From Enterobacter asburiae (GTDB lineage Bacteria > Pseudomonadota > Gammaproteobacteria > Enterobacterales > Enterobacteriaceae): a stretch of DNA of 64,000 bases. This document shows positions 31,201 to 37,237 of this stretch, one piece after another. Numbering within the stretch: the stretch's first letter is position 1; every line of letters starts with the position of its first letter. Location: positions 2,294,001 to 2,358,000 of the forward strand of contig NZ_AP019632.1 in the NCBI RefSeq assembly GCF_007035645.1, written 5' to 3'. Both the position numbers and the translations under genes were made by a program. The notes under the pieces were generated by a model, which ran no database searches, was not told the origin of the DNA, and saw only the letters and a list, made by a program, of their open reading frames with translations.

Positions 31201-34200
31201 AGCTGCCACGTACCGTCCGCCTGAACCGTGGTCTGATACGTTTTGCCGTTCAGCGTCACGGTGACCGTCTGGCCAGGTTCCGCACTGCTGCTGCCGCTTA
31301 ACAGTAAATCCTGCTGCGCTTCAGCGGCATTGATGATGTTGTCGGCGGTCAGGTTATCGAGCGTAATCGCCGGAGGCTGCGTATCCACCGTGACCACGCG
31401 CGCGGCGTCCGCGCTGTTGCCGCTGACGTTAGTGACGCTGACGCTCACCTGCGCGCGCCCGTCGATCAGGGTTTCCATGGCGCTGGCGGGTACGGTCAGG
31501 CTCCAGGAGCCATCCTGCTGCACCTGCGCGGTGAAGGTCTGGTCGGCGAATTTCACCACCACGGTCTGCCCCGCCTCCACGCCCTGCGTCTGGCCGGAAA
31601 GGGTTAAATCACCGCCTTTTTCTGCCGCATTCAGCAGGTCATCGCCGGAGACGGTATCAATGGTGACCGCCACGGCGTTCAGATCGAGTTCAATCGGGTG
31701 TTCAGCCGCAACGGGATTGCCCCAGGCATCTACCGCGCTGACGCTAACCGTCATGCCGCCCGCCGTCCAGGCCTGCAGGTCCGCCGCCGGAACGCCGATC
31801 TGCCAGCTGCCGCTGGCGTTAACCGCGGTGACGTACTCCACATTGTTGATGGTGACGACAATCTGCGTGCCCGCGGCCAGATGGGTGCTGGAGCCGGTGA
31901 CGCTCAGATCCTGCTGCTGTTCGATGGCGTTGATCACGTCATCGCCGGAAATGGTGTTCACGCGCAGGCCCGGCAGCTCCGCGTTGATGTTGATATCACG
32001 CTCGCCGGTGCCGGTATTGCCGTGCCCGTTGGTGATGGACGCGGTGAAGGTTAAATCCCCGTCGCCGAACGCCTGAAGATCCGCTGACGGGATTTTCACG
32101 CTCCAGGTCAGGTCGCTGCCAACCGTTGCGGTGTAGCTCTTGCCGCCTGCGGTGATGGAGACGGTATCGCCCGCCGCCGCGCCGGTGACGCGACCGCTGA
32201 GGGTTTGATCGACGCCCGCTTCGGCGTTATTGACCAGGTTGTCGCCCGCAAACGTATTGATAATGACCTGCGGAAGAACGGTATCCACCAGCAGATTCGC
32301 TTCGACAGAACCGCTGTTACCCACGCTGTCGGTCCCGCTGACGCTGACGGTATAAAGCGTGTTCGCCAGATTCAGGACGTCGGAAACCGGCACCTGGACA
32401 GCCCAGATACCGTTTTCGACGGTGGCCTGATAGCTGACGTTGTTCAGCGTCACGGTGACGGTGGAGCCGTCCGGCAGGTTGCTGGTGCCGGTCAGGCTCA
32501 GCGGCTGCATCGCCTCCTGGGCATTCAGGACGTTATCCTGGCTGATGGCGTCAATCGTAAATTCCGGCGGATGTCCGCTCAGCGTAATGCCGTGCGTGGC
32601 GCTGCCGGTGTTGCCTGCCGCGTCAGTGACGGAAACCGAAAGCGTGTGGTTGCCTTCACCCAGCGCGCCCAGCACGGACGCCGGAACGCCCACGCTCCAG
32701 CTGCCGTCCGCCAGCACCACGCCGGTGAAGGTCTGGCCGCCAAGGGTCACGGTGACCACATCGCCCGCGGCGGCACCGCTCGCCAGGCCGGAAATAATGT
32801 GCGCCTGGCCTTGCTCGCTGATATTGAGGATATCGTCGCCCGCCACGGTATGGATGGTGACGATCGGCGCGGCGGTATCCACCGTGAAATCTGCCGTCAC
32901 GGACGAGCCGTTGCCCGCTTTGTCGCTAACGTTAACCGTCAGGGTGTGATTACCCTCACTCAGCGCCTGCACGTCGTTCACATCAAGCGTGACGGACCAG
33001 GTGCCGTCGCTGCCCACCGTGGCGTTATAGTTTTTACCGTTCAGCGTGACCGTGACGATCTGACCGGCTTCCGCATTCGTTTTACCGGTCAGGGTCAGCG
33101 GCTGGCTGTGCTCAGCCGCATTAATGATGTTGTCCTGCGCGAGGGTATCGACAGAGAGGGTTGGCGCGGTGGTATCCACCCCAATCGTCTGGCTTCCGCT
33201 AACGGTGTTACCCGCCGCGTCTTTACCGCTAACGCTAACCGTCCAGGTTCCGTCGCCCAGCGCCTGCGCGTCCGCCGCAGGCACGTTAACACTCCACGCG
33301 CCGTCTGCCCCGACTTCAGCCGCGTAGGTTTTGCCGTTCAGCGTCACGGTGAGTGCGGTACCCTGCGCCAGGTTTTTGCTGGCACCGGAAAGCGTAAAGC
33401 CCGCGGATTGCTCGCTGGCGTTCAGCACGTTATCGCCCGCCGTGGTGGCCAGCGTAATGGCGGCGTCGGCGGTAGAGACCGTCACGGTGATACTGCCCGC
33501 AGAGGTGGTTTTACTGCCGTCGATCTGCACGACGGACCAGGTGTGTTCCCCGTCCGTCTGGGTCGGTAATATTACCGTCCAGGTGCCGTCTTTACCGACC
33601 ATGGCGCTGGCAATGGTGCTGCCGCTGCTGTCTTTGATCTGGATGGTCGCGCCCGGCTGACCGGTGCCGCTAAAGGTTGGGTTGCTGTCGTCCGTGATCT
33701 CGTTTGCGCTCAGCACGCCCTGCTTGTCACCCGCTTTATCCGACAGCAAGAAGGTCGGCGTCGCGCTTTCAACGTCTTTTGTATTATCAATGACTTTTGT
33801 TTTAGTTTCGCCGTCACCGCCGTTTGCCAGCAGTGCCCCGATGGCACCGCCGCCTAACGCAGCCCCCGCAATCCAGCCCCACGGCGCGTCGCTTAAAACA
33901 CTTTCCTGCTCGAGGAAAGGTTGAATGCTGCTAATCGGTGTGGCCTGCGCGGTTAACTCGGTCACCGCAACGCCTGACGCTTCCCCGGCATCGGCAAAAG
34001 AAATATGCGTCAGTTCCTGACGGTCGTTGAACACCAGCTCTGACTGATTATGCGTTTCTGGATCTTCGACAAAATAGTTATTGCAGCGAATAACGCTGCC
34101 ATCTTTCATATAAATGAGGAGATCTTTACCCTGGCGGACATAACGCGCCACATCCTGAGCAGAGCCCTGGATTTCAATCACGCTCGGCGATGAAATAGAG

Positions 34201-34283
34201 ACCGACAGATTTCCTTCGCCGGTTAATTTCGTTTTCTCCGCCGTTTTGCGAATGATGACATCAACAACTTTCATGTTACTCAT
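16278..34283 (-). CDS. Giant BapA-like repetitive adhesin (6001 residues), type I secretion substrate
   Basis: The product is a surface adhesin or biofilm protein. Residues 1-130 form a BapA-type prefix domain, followed by a Gly/Ala-rich hydrophobic stretch (GWIAGAALGGGAIGALLA) that may act as a membrane stop. From about 275 to 4560 there are 43 Ig-like units of about 100 residues, each with a motif like AGDDVINAAE and an end like TDKAGN. From about 4560 to 5090 there are five variant units with DTGLSxSDF. Two divergent Ig units follow, then an FG-GAP/VCBS-type region (about 5290-5670) with six DxNxDGxxD calcium motifs. The C-terminus has RTX-like GNSGDNQFEGRGGNDTF and a type I secretion end domain (TLLANHQLLIA). 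AAGGAG precedes the ATG. It compares with BapA (about 3800 residues) and SiiE (about 5600) of Salmonella. No LapG-type cleavage site or LapD/LapG gene was seen. Confidence 0.95.
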   Translation of the reverse strand: MSNMKVVDVIIRKTAEKTKLTGEGNLSVSISSPSVIEIQGSAQDVARYVRQGKDLLIYMKDGSVIRCNNYFVEDPETHNQSELVFNDRQELTHISFADAGEASGVAVTELTAQATPISSIQPFLEQESVLSDAPWGWIAGAALGGGAIGALLANGGDGETKTKVIDNTKDVESATPTFLLSDKAGDKQGVLSANEITDDSNPTFSGTGQPGATIQIKDSSGSTIASAMVGKDGTWTVILPTQTDGEHTWSVVQIDGSKTTSAGSITVTVSTADAAITLATTAGDNVLNASEQSAGFTLSGASKNLAQGTALTVTLNGKTYAAEVGADGAWSVNVPAADAQALGDGTWTVSVSGKDAAGNTVSGSQTIGVDTTAPTLSVDTLAQDNIINAAEHSQPLTLTGKTNAEAGQIVTVTLNGKNYNATVGSDGTWSVTLDVNDVQALSEGNHTLTVNVSDKAGNGSSVTADFTVDTAAPIVTIHTVAGDDILNISEQGQAHIISGLASGAAAGDVVTVTLGGQTFTGVVLADGSWSVGVPASVLGALGEGNHTLSVSVTDAAGNTGSATHGITLSGHPPEFTIDAISQDNVLNAQEAMQPLSLTGTSNLPDGSTVTVTLNNVSYQATVENGIWAVQVPVSDVLNLANTLYTVSVSGTDSVGNSGSVEANLLVDTVLPQVIINTFAGDNLVNNAEAGVDQTLSGRVTGAAAGDTVSITAGGKSYTATVGSDLTWSVKIPSADLQAFGDGDLTFTASITNGHGNTGTGERDININAELPGLRVNTISGDDVINAIEQQQDLSVTGSSTHLAAGTQIVVTINNVEYVTAVNASGSWQIGVPAADLQAWTAGGMTVSVSAVDAWGNPVAAEHPIELDLNAVAVTIDTVSGDDLLNAAEKGGDLTLSGQTQGVEAGQTVVVKFADQTFTAQVQQDGSWSLTVPASAMETLIDGRAQVSVSVTNVSGNSADAARVVTVDTQPPAITLDNLTADNIINAAEAQQDLLLSGSSSAEPGQTVTVTLNGKTYQTTVQADGTWQLSVPAADVGDLNDGIVTVTATVSDVAGNASSADRVGLVDATVPQVTINDFVTDTNTVNQLAHSQAQILSGSVTGAAAGDLVTITINSVDYTTVVDAAGNWSLGLPASVVQGLTDGTWTIDVSVTDRSGNTGSSSLDVVVNTVTPVIGINTLAADDVINATEKGEDLLLSGTSNQPEGTTITVTLNGIQYTATADASGNWSVTVPASAVSALGEAHYTVTASVTDSAGNSASTSHDVLVDSSLPIVTIDTLAGDNIVNAAEVAAGQTLTGKVTNAASGDTVTIILGGQTYTATVQDDLTWSLPLSESQLTALGNGDLTVSASVTNAHGNTGSSSHDFTIDAQLPGLRIDTVAGDDVINVIEHAQNLIVSGTSTDLAAGSTVTVTINGKDYSATVLADGTWQAAVPAADVSQWADGSLDIKASAQDASGNPMTIGTVVDVDLAPVAITISSVTDDNVLNAAEKGQDLLLSGTTSSVEAGQTVTITFAGKTYTTTVDANGDWTWTVPAADLSGLKDGDASVQVTVTSVNGNAASSAQEFSVDTTAPTVTINTISHDNMLNAAEAAQNLTLSGTSTAEAGQTVTVIFNGNQYTAQVQADGSWTLDVPAADMAGIADGSAAVTATVSDKAGNPASAGSSVLVDTTVPQISFNIVAGDDIVNIAEHGQALIVSGKVTGAQAGDVITVTLNGKDYTAMLDASGSWSVGVPAADVGALVNGEQTISATLTDKAGNSTSATHEFDVSLTAPVIAINTLAADDVINATEKGQDLLVSGTSNQPDGTTITVTLNGINYTATTDASGSWSISVPAANVSALGEASYVVTASVTDTAGNSASTGHSVLVDSALPQVTINPVATDDVINAAEVAAGQTLSGKVSGAASGDTVTISIGGNTYTAMVQDDLSWSVNVPSTVLTAIGNGDLTVSASVTNGHGNTGTGEREIVIDANLPGLRVDTVAGDDVINSIEHAQNLIITGSSEGLATGAALTVTVNGKTYAATVLADGTWTAAIPAADVSALNAGTVTVTVEGQSAAGNPVSISHDVKVDLAAVAISINPIASDDVINAAEKGADLVLSGSTTNVEENQTVTITFGGKSYTATVDASGNWTATVPSADLGSLKDGDASVQVSVTNVNGNSASAGREYSVDATAPTVSIEIVSDNNIINAAEAQQDLVVNGVTNAEAGQTVTVTLNGVDYSTSVQANGSWSVTVPSSDLSGITDGNYTISAAVSDKAGNPAAADRDVLVDTTVPQLTIHTVSDDDVINSAEHAQALIVTGSVTGAAAGDVVTVTLNGKSYTATLDASGNWSVGVPAADVTALAAGDHTITAALTDKAGNSNSATHGVEVNLTAPVLTIDTVSGDDAINNAEKTQDLTISGTASGLAAGAVVTVMLNGKAYSAQVDDNGKWTTTVPANEVGQLGEALYTVTASATDSVGNNTSASHTVNVESVLPGVIVNTIAGDDVINAAELAAGQTISGKVVNAEAGNTVTVTIGGNSYTATVQSDLTWSVNVPESVLTALGNGDLTVSASVTNGVGNSGTGEREIVIDANLPGLRVDTVAGDDVINSIEHGQNLIITGSSDGLAAGAALTVTVNGKTYPATVLADGTWSAAIPAADVGALAAGTVTVTVAGQSSAGNPVSISHDVTVDLASVAISIDALATDDVINAAEKGADLVLSGTTSNVEANQTVTITFGGKNYTATVDADGKWTATVPSADLAGLKDGDASVQVSVTNVNGNSASAGREYSVDATAPSVTINTLATDDILNAAEAQSDLTVSGTTTAEAGQTVTVSLNGKDYTTTVSADGSWTLNVPAADLAGLTDGSVTVTASVSDKAGNPASVDHNLTVDITAPAVTINTVAGDDVINLAEHGQAQIISGTATGAAAGDKVTVTIGGQTYTTVLDAAGNWSVGVPASVISGLSDGTVTVTASVTDAAGNTGTGTHNVTVDTGLPSVAFNAISDDNVLNAVEKGQDLSVSGTSANLAEGTVVTVTLNGKNYTATTAADGTWSLTVPAADLAGLGQANYTLNATATNGVGNSVSNTANLLVDTALPTVTINTVAGDNVINAAEVAAGQTLSGTVANAEAGNTVTVTIGGNSYTATVQNDFTWSVNVPSDVLTALGNGSLSVTATVTNGHGNTGTGEREIAIDANLPGLRVDTVAGDDVINTIEHAQNLIVTGSSDGLAAGTALTVTVNGKTYAATVLADGTWSAAIPSTDVSAWPEGTVKISVTGDSSAGNPITITHDVTVDLATVAVSINAIATDDVINAAEKGADLVLSGATTNVEAGQTVTISLNGKIYSATVDDSGNWTYTVPSADLAHLKDGDASVQVSVTNVNGNSASAGREYSVDATAPSVTINTLAADDILNAAEAQSDLTVSGTTSAEAGQTVTVTLNGKDYTTTAGADGSWTLNVPAADLASLGDGSVTVTASVSDKAGNPASADRNLTVDVTVPAVTINTVAGDDVINLAEHSQAHIISGTATGAAAGDKVTVTIGGQTYTTVLDAAGNWSVGVPASVISGLSDGTVTVTASVTDAAGNTGSGSHNVTVDTGLPSVAFNAISGDNVLNAVEKGQDLSVSGTSANLAEGTVVTVTLNGKNYTATTAADGTWSLTVQAADLAGLGEANYTLSATATNGVGNSVSNTATLLVDTALPTVTINTVAGDNVINAAEVAAGQTISGKVANAEAGNTVTVTIGGNSYTATVQSDLTWSVNVPESVLTALGNGDLTVSASVTNGHGNTGAGERDITIDASLPGLRIDTVAGDDVINSIEHGQNLIVTGSSDGLAAGTTLTVTVNGKTYAASVLADGTWSAAIPAADVSALNAGTVTVTVAGQSAAGNPVTISHDVTVDLSAVAISIDAIATDDVINAAEKGAALVLSGSTSNVEENQTVTITFGGKTYTAKVDADGNWTATVPSADLAGLKDGDAGVQVSVTNAHGNSASAGREYSVDATAPAVSIDTVAGDNVINASEAAAGVAISGTTTAEVGQTVTVTLGGKSYTAQVQQGGIWSVNVPGTDLSALADNGYTVQVSVSDAAGNPGSAGKAITLDTTPPTVSFNAVAGDDVINSVEHGQTQIVSGTATGASVGDKLVITIGSNQYTTTVDASGNWSVGVPASVISALTDGTVTLSATITDSAGNSSTQTHDVVVNTASVALTINTLSGDDVINAAEAGSALVINGSSAQFASGTQVTVTLNGKSYTATIQSDGSWTTTVPAADVGALADGASYQVSVSAQDSAGNSASATHGISVDTTAPVVSIATLSGDDMLNALEAQQPLTVHGSSSAEAGQTVTVTLGGKTYTATVANDGTWTLDVPAADLAALSQGALTVTASVDDKAGNNGQTTHTLTVDTVAPTVTISTVADDDIVNNAEQLAGQTISGTTTAEQGQTVTVSFNGHSYQATVGADGSWSVFVPGRDFLGLSDGDYTITASVSDRAGNPGSATHDVTLNGDVPTITINTFAQDDIVNAAEHGTPLVISGTTDAPAGQTVTITLNGKTYTATVQNDGSWSYTVGSADVAALADGGSYVINAQVSNTIGNSGSDNHTVTVDLTAPSMSISIDSLQNDTGLSASDFITNDSQVVVNGSLTAQLGNNEKAQISLDGGTTWIDLTVTGTTWRYTDGRTLTDGTYQYQVRVIDNAGNVGATDSQDVVIDQTKPAATTITVDSITQDTGLSGSDFITSDSQISLKGTLGAALGSGDHAQISLDGGVTWTDVSVSGLSWTYVDGRTLADGDYNYQLRVIDDAGNISATASQVVTIDTVAPDASKTIAIDSISDDTGLSVSDFVTNDTSLTLHGSLGATLADGEYAQISIDGGVTWQNVIVTGNSWYYVDSRTLGNQTYDYYVRVVDAAGNVGASAHQQVTVDTVAPDAAITVTVDNITVDTGFDNNDFLTSSTSYTLHGTLGAELGAGEFVQVSMDGGTTWVYATVSGTQWSYSDTRTLTDGSHNYQVRVVDQAGNVGATAAQAVTVDTQAPQYGVTIDSISEDTGQSGSDFITMDTTLTINGSLGSALANDERVQISLDGGNTWSDATVTNQRWSYTDTRDLADGDYTYQVRIIDQAGNVGSTASQVVTVDTTPPATVGTVVSYTDGEGERQGTFGSAVATDDNSPLINGTLNRAPDDGEIVQLYRDGVLLGQVTMNGSASWSFQDNGLSDGNHTYIVRVTDKAGNYTESDGFVLNVDTSIPTTTAAITAQTTSDTTPIVSGTVSADLVNGEYLVVTVNGKTYTSQTGGAVVVDPDHNTWYLQIPDGDALSVSSYSVTAQVKSSAGNGNTTGTATGSLVIDTTSVNTDWATTAGNSNNSTMTLGMNSSGLWNIIANGQSYSSSDSSTYAGNALTNTRGYYVVSQTAADFDRNGTQDIFATENTYAGSTQVMWTYDGSTYNASQLAMGTTIWYGGVIAYDKTGDGYLDLAYGDAGMDSLTYLVNNNGVLSPDGTGGEGGFYGQFDSGREISGVDLNNDGTVDIVQHTNRSGAYSLTVINNNGNGTLSIGQNLTNVFVANASNTTTAASMTWADFNGDGYMDLYLGSSYNNNGGVIYYNDGTGKLSATKSAVEASNATAGYLSVAVDWNGDGQMDIIKLSTYGGSQTATLFTNNGYGSTWTSSQLASGIAYATGVAAVDYNWDGAQDLLVSQQNGKVVLVQNSKTIADGTAMHLHIVDSEGINAYYGNTVNLYNAAGVLVASQIINAQSGIGSNDTSALVSFYGLDPNETYSAEILKITNGVSDNVTWSGLEAGNGKEGYVLTAEAATGGHSGTITGTGYNDTFIAEDGTYTYNGSGGWNTHSDYDTWSNTGGMDVVDYRNATSGVTVDLRLSTAQDTGFGTSRLLNIEGINGSNFDDVITGNSGDNQFEGRGGNDTFNIGSGGHDTLLYKLINASDATGGNGHDVVNGFTVGTWEGTADTDRIDLRDLLSGSGYTGTGSASYVNGVATLDSSAGNISDYIRVVQNGSNTEIQVDLDGTGGQFSPTTLVTLNGVQTDLATLLANHQLLIA
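22980..31976 (-). repeat. Higher-order 1.8-kb tandem repeat inside the adhesin gene
   Basis: Six Ig units recur in fixed order, each cycle opening with a unit beginning LPGLR(V/I)DT. The LPGLR boundary appears near 31970, 30170, 28375, 26575, 24780 and 22985, a period of 1795-1800 bp (about 599 residues). Five full cycles and the start of a sixth are present. The cycles 26575-24780 and 24780-22985 are nearly identical in protein sequence, which indicates recent duplication or gene conversion. Confidence 0.9.
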
Positions 34284-34404
34284 ATTCTTCTCCTTGCAGG
34301 TGTACGGATTCCTGTGGATATGTCCACCAGACGGATGTAGCTATCCCTGGGAAAAAACACCCATTATTTTCAGTCTTACTTTGCGCAACACTGCGCGTCT
34401 TTTA

Positions 34405-35742
34405 TTAACTCAAGTCGGGTAATTTTGCGGCAGCGTTTTTCTCTATTCCAATAAGCGGCATTAAATTATCAACCGCGGAAGCATAATTAATTGCCGAACT
34501 CCAGCCGTCATACTCGGCGATTATTTTCGCTGAGGTGGCCTGCCAGACATCCTGCTCAACGCTGAGCAGATCGTTAATGCTCCGCTTGCTCAGGGTGTAT
34601 TCATTTTTATAAACATCGCGGGCCCGCAGCGCATTTTCCAGCTGCTGCTTCCCCGCCTCCATTCGTCCCCGCGCGCCGGTCCAGTCAGCCTGCGCGACGG
34701 AGGCCTTTTGCAGGACATCGAAACGCGCCTGATCGACCTGAGAGGAGGCCATGGCCCGTGCGCCTTCCGCCTGTCGAACGCGCGCGGAAACCGCGCCCCC
34801 CTGATACAGCGGCGCGTCGATATTGAGCTGTATCTGGTCGTCCCAGTAGGAACGGTTGTCCGATTCATAACGGGTGCGCCCCCCCTTCAGGCTTAGCGTA
34901 GGCCAGTGCTGGGACTTCGCCGTTTCCACGCCATACTGAGCCGAGCGTTCCATGTTCTGCGCGGCCATCACCGCCGGTATCAGGGAATAATCGATGCGGT
35001 TGAGCGAGTCCGGCTCCACGGCAAGATTCGCGGGCACCGGCGAATAGGCCTCTGCCTGCATGCCGGTTAATACCGCAAGCCTGGCGCGCGCGCTGTTTAA
35101 GGCGGCGCGATACTGCGCGACCGTCGCCTGCATGCCGGCAATGCGCGTGCGGGTCTGAAGCTCATCGGAGGTCGAACTCACGCCCGCGTCTGCGCGAAGC
35201 TTTGCCAGCTGCTCGACGTTCTTGAGCGCCTGCACGTTATCTATTGCCGCCTGCAGCAGATCGGAATAGCGTTTGACCTCGACGTAGCTCAGCGCCGTTT
35301 TTTCCGCCACGTCCGAAAGCGTGCCCATCAGCTGATAGCGGTAGCTATCGCGCTGGGCGGAGGACTGGCTGATGCTGTTATTGGTCTTGCCAAAATCGTA
35401 CAGCAGCTGCGTCAGGCTCAGCCCCCAGGCGGCTGAATTCTTCAGCGACCCGCTGGAATCGGTGGTCTGGCTGTGCCCCGTACTTCCGTTCAACGATATT
35501 TGCGGCATCCAGCCGCTGCGCGCTTCATCTATTTGTGCCTGGCCAATACCTAATTGCGCGGCCTGCTGGCTAATTGACGGATCGCGATCGATCGCAAAAA
35601 GAATACTTTCTTTTAAGGTTGTGGTTGCCACCGGGGCAATACCCACCTGATTACTATTGGCGAAAGCCGTATTTATGGCTAATGAAATGAATGCCAGTGC
35701 TGCTGTAAATCGGCGTAACATAGGCTTTCGTAATATCGTCAT
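34405..35742 (-). CDS. TolC-family outer-membrane channel of the adhesin exporter
   Basis: The 445-residue product from the ATG at 35742 has a signal peptide (MLRRFTAALAFISLAINTAFA). Two TolC repeats follow, with TLKESILFAIDRDPSISQQA and RSGWMPQISLNGSTGHSQ in the first and LPALSLKGG-like strands (HWPTLSLKGGRTRYES) in the second. It should form the outer-membrane tunnel for the type I machinery. The start has AGGGAG upstream; a longer frame to 35808 has no ribosome site. It is the first gene of the adhesin cluster and lies 121 bases before the adhesin, so the two are probably co-transcribed. It matches BapB/LapE in role. Confidence 0.93.
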   Translation of the reverse strand: MTILRKPMLRRFTAALAFISLAINTAFANSNQVGIAPVATTTLKESILFAIDRDPSISQQAAQLGIGQAQIDEARSGWMPQISLNGSTGHSQTTDSSGSLKNSAAWGLSLTQLLYDFGKTNNSISQSSAQRDSYRYQLMGTLSDVAEKTALSYVEVKRYSDLLQAAIDNVQALKNVEQLAKLRADAGVSSTSDELQTRTRIAGMQATVAQYRAALNSARARLAVLTGMQAEAYSPVPANLAVEPDSLNRIDYSLIPAVMAAQNMERSAQYGVETAKSQHWPTLSLKGGRTRYESDNRSYWDDQIQLNIDAPLYQGGAVSARVRQAEGARAMASSQVDQARFDVLQKASVAQADWTGARGRMEAGKQQLENALRARDVYKNEYTLSKRSINDLLSVEQDVWQATSAKIIAEYDGWSSAINYASAVDNLMPLIGIEKNAAAKLPDLS

Positions 35743-36480
35743 GTTATCTCCCTGACTCTGAGTGATACTCAAGCAAATACCCAAAAAGAGGTACAGATAA
35801 TTAGACAAATATCTTATTTAGCTACCTTGCTGAATTTCAGGTAATACTCCCCATACCCATTTCCATCGGAGATGAGATCTGCCCGCATCTTATTTCAATT
35901 AAGAATTTACTTATTTCTTAAACTGGTTAGCAGCATAACAAAATGTGTTATAGCCCACTACAGCCACAATGTTAATGTGGTGTTACAAGCAAGAAAAAAT
36001 ATGGGGTTTCTGGACAAAACTCTAAAAGTATCCTTTCAGATGAAACATATAAACTCTCTGTTATCTAAGGAAAATTCTTAATTCACTCCGTGCACATTTT
36101 TGCGTTAATTTCAGCGCGAGTCAGACACAAAGATTTTCAAAGAAGTGTCAGTTTACGTAGCCAAAGGGATATATTTAAAATTAAAAACTTTTAAAAAACT
36201 AATTAAAGCAATTAAACCCTGCATAATTTCTATTAAACAGCATTTAACACCACACAATGGCGTTACGCTGGTTACATAACCCAAATAGTTAAATAAAACA
36301 TAACAATAACATCGTGATTAACATTCAAAACGGCTTCCTTATAGCCCCTTAATAAAATTTTAATAATCACCCATGTGAATCATCACGCCGCTGCACATCG
36401 TCCTGAGGACATTCCCCTTCTCTCTGCGTCAAAATGCTGTATTATGCAAACTATTGCGACATTTTGCAGGAATGTACCCC
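35743..36480. other. Long A+T-rich intergenic region upstream of the adhesin cluster
   Basis: About 740 bases separate the divergent TolC-like and DeoR genes. The DNA is strikingly A+T-rich (for example 36170-36360) compared with the neighbours and contains no convincing gene. One open frame (35872-36081) has no ribosome site or protein-like features. Such a region suits binding by H-NS and biofilm regulators and should hold the promoter of the tolC-adhesin transcript. I could not place a specific operator. Confidence 0.6.
36430..36468 (+). promoter_or_regulatory. Candidate operator before the DeoR gene
   Basis: Nested inverted repeats lie just before the start codon: CAAAATG (36430-36436) with CATTTTG (36460-36466), and TGCAAA (36445-36450) with TTTGCA (36463-36468). 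The position suits autoregulation by the DeoR protein. Confidence 0.35.
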
Positions 36481-37224
36481 ATGCACAAAACCGCTCGTCA
36501 ACGCTACGTCCTGGATATCCTCAGCGAGCAAGGCCAGGCCAGCATCACCGACCTGGCTGAAAAGCTGCAGGTTTCGGCGGATACCATCCGTCGGGATCTG
36601 ACCGACCTGGAAAACCAGGGCCTTGCGCAGAAGAACCACGGCGGCGCCATCGCGCTCAACCTCTCCGCCATGAACCGTCAGGGCCGCAATACGCTGCTGC
36701 CGGAGACCAAACAGCGCCTGGGTAAACAGGTCGCACAGCAGGTTCCACCAGGCTCCACCCTGTTTCTGGATGCCGGAAGCACGGTGATGGCCGTCGCCAC
36801 CTTTCTTCAGGGTCCGCTCACCGTCATTACCCCCTCACTGGATATCGCCCAGCATTTTAGCGACCGGGAAGACGTTGAGCTGATCCTGCTCGGCGGGAAA
36901 TGGGACCACAAGCAGCGACTGTTTGCCGGCAGCGCCACGCTGTCTTTGCTGTCCCGTTATCGGGCAGATATCGCCATTCTTGGGGCGTGCGCCATTCATG
37001 CCGAACTCGGTTTGAGCGCCGGTAAAGAAGCGGATGCCGAGGTGAAACGCGCGATGCTGGACGCAAGCCATGCGCACTGGATTGTCGCCGACCATCTGAA
37101 AATTAACCGCTGCGAACCGTATCTGGTTTCCGGGTTATCCAGCATTCAACAACTCTTTTTAGATCGTCCCTGGCCTGAGCTTGGGGACCATAGCGCACTG
37201 CAGGTTACGGTGTGCGCGAATTAA
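36481..37224 (+). CDS. DeoR-family transcriptional regulator
   Basis: The 247-residue product has a DeoR helix-turn-helix at residues 5-58 (RQRYVLDILSEQGQASITDL, then VSADTIRRDLTDLENQGL) and a DeoR sensor domain (FLDAGSTVMAVATFL, VELILLGGKWDHKQRLFAGS, GLSAGKEADAEVKRAML). These repressors usually bind phosphorylated sugars. The ATG at 36481 has AGGAA upstream; earlier Met codons from 36454 lie within the likely operator. It is followed after 13 bases by an oxidoreductase gene, so a sugar or polyol pathway is likely. Confidence 0.9.
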   Translation: MHKTARQRYVLDILSEQGQASITDLAEKLQVSADTIRRDLTDLENQGLAQKNHGGAIALNLSAMNRQGRNTLLPETKQRLGKQVAQQVPPGSTLFLDAGSTVMAVATFLQGPLTVITPSLDIAQHFSDREDVELILLGGKWDHKQRLFAGSATLSLLSRYRADIAILGACAIHAELGLSAGKEADAEVKRAMLDASHAHWIVADHLKINRCEPYLVSGLSSIQQLFLDRPWPELGDHSALQVTVCAN

Positions 37225-37237
37225 CGTGGAGAAGGTC

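Noticed and set aside
16296..33924. Many long open frames on the plus strand opposite the adhesin gene
   Set aside because: They arise from the repetitive, G+C-biased codons of the adhesin and repeat with its units. They lack ribosome sites and recognisable domains.
16278..34283. Regular repeats that could suggest a CRISPR or satellite array
   Set aside because: The repeats are about 300 bp, in frame and encode Ig-like domains; no short spacers or cas genes are present.
35872..36081. 69-residue open frame in the A+T-rich control region
   Set aside because: No ribosome site, odd composition and no recognisable protein features.
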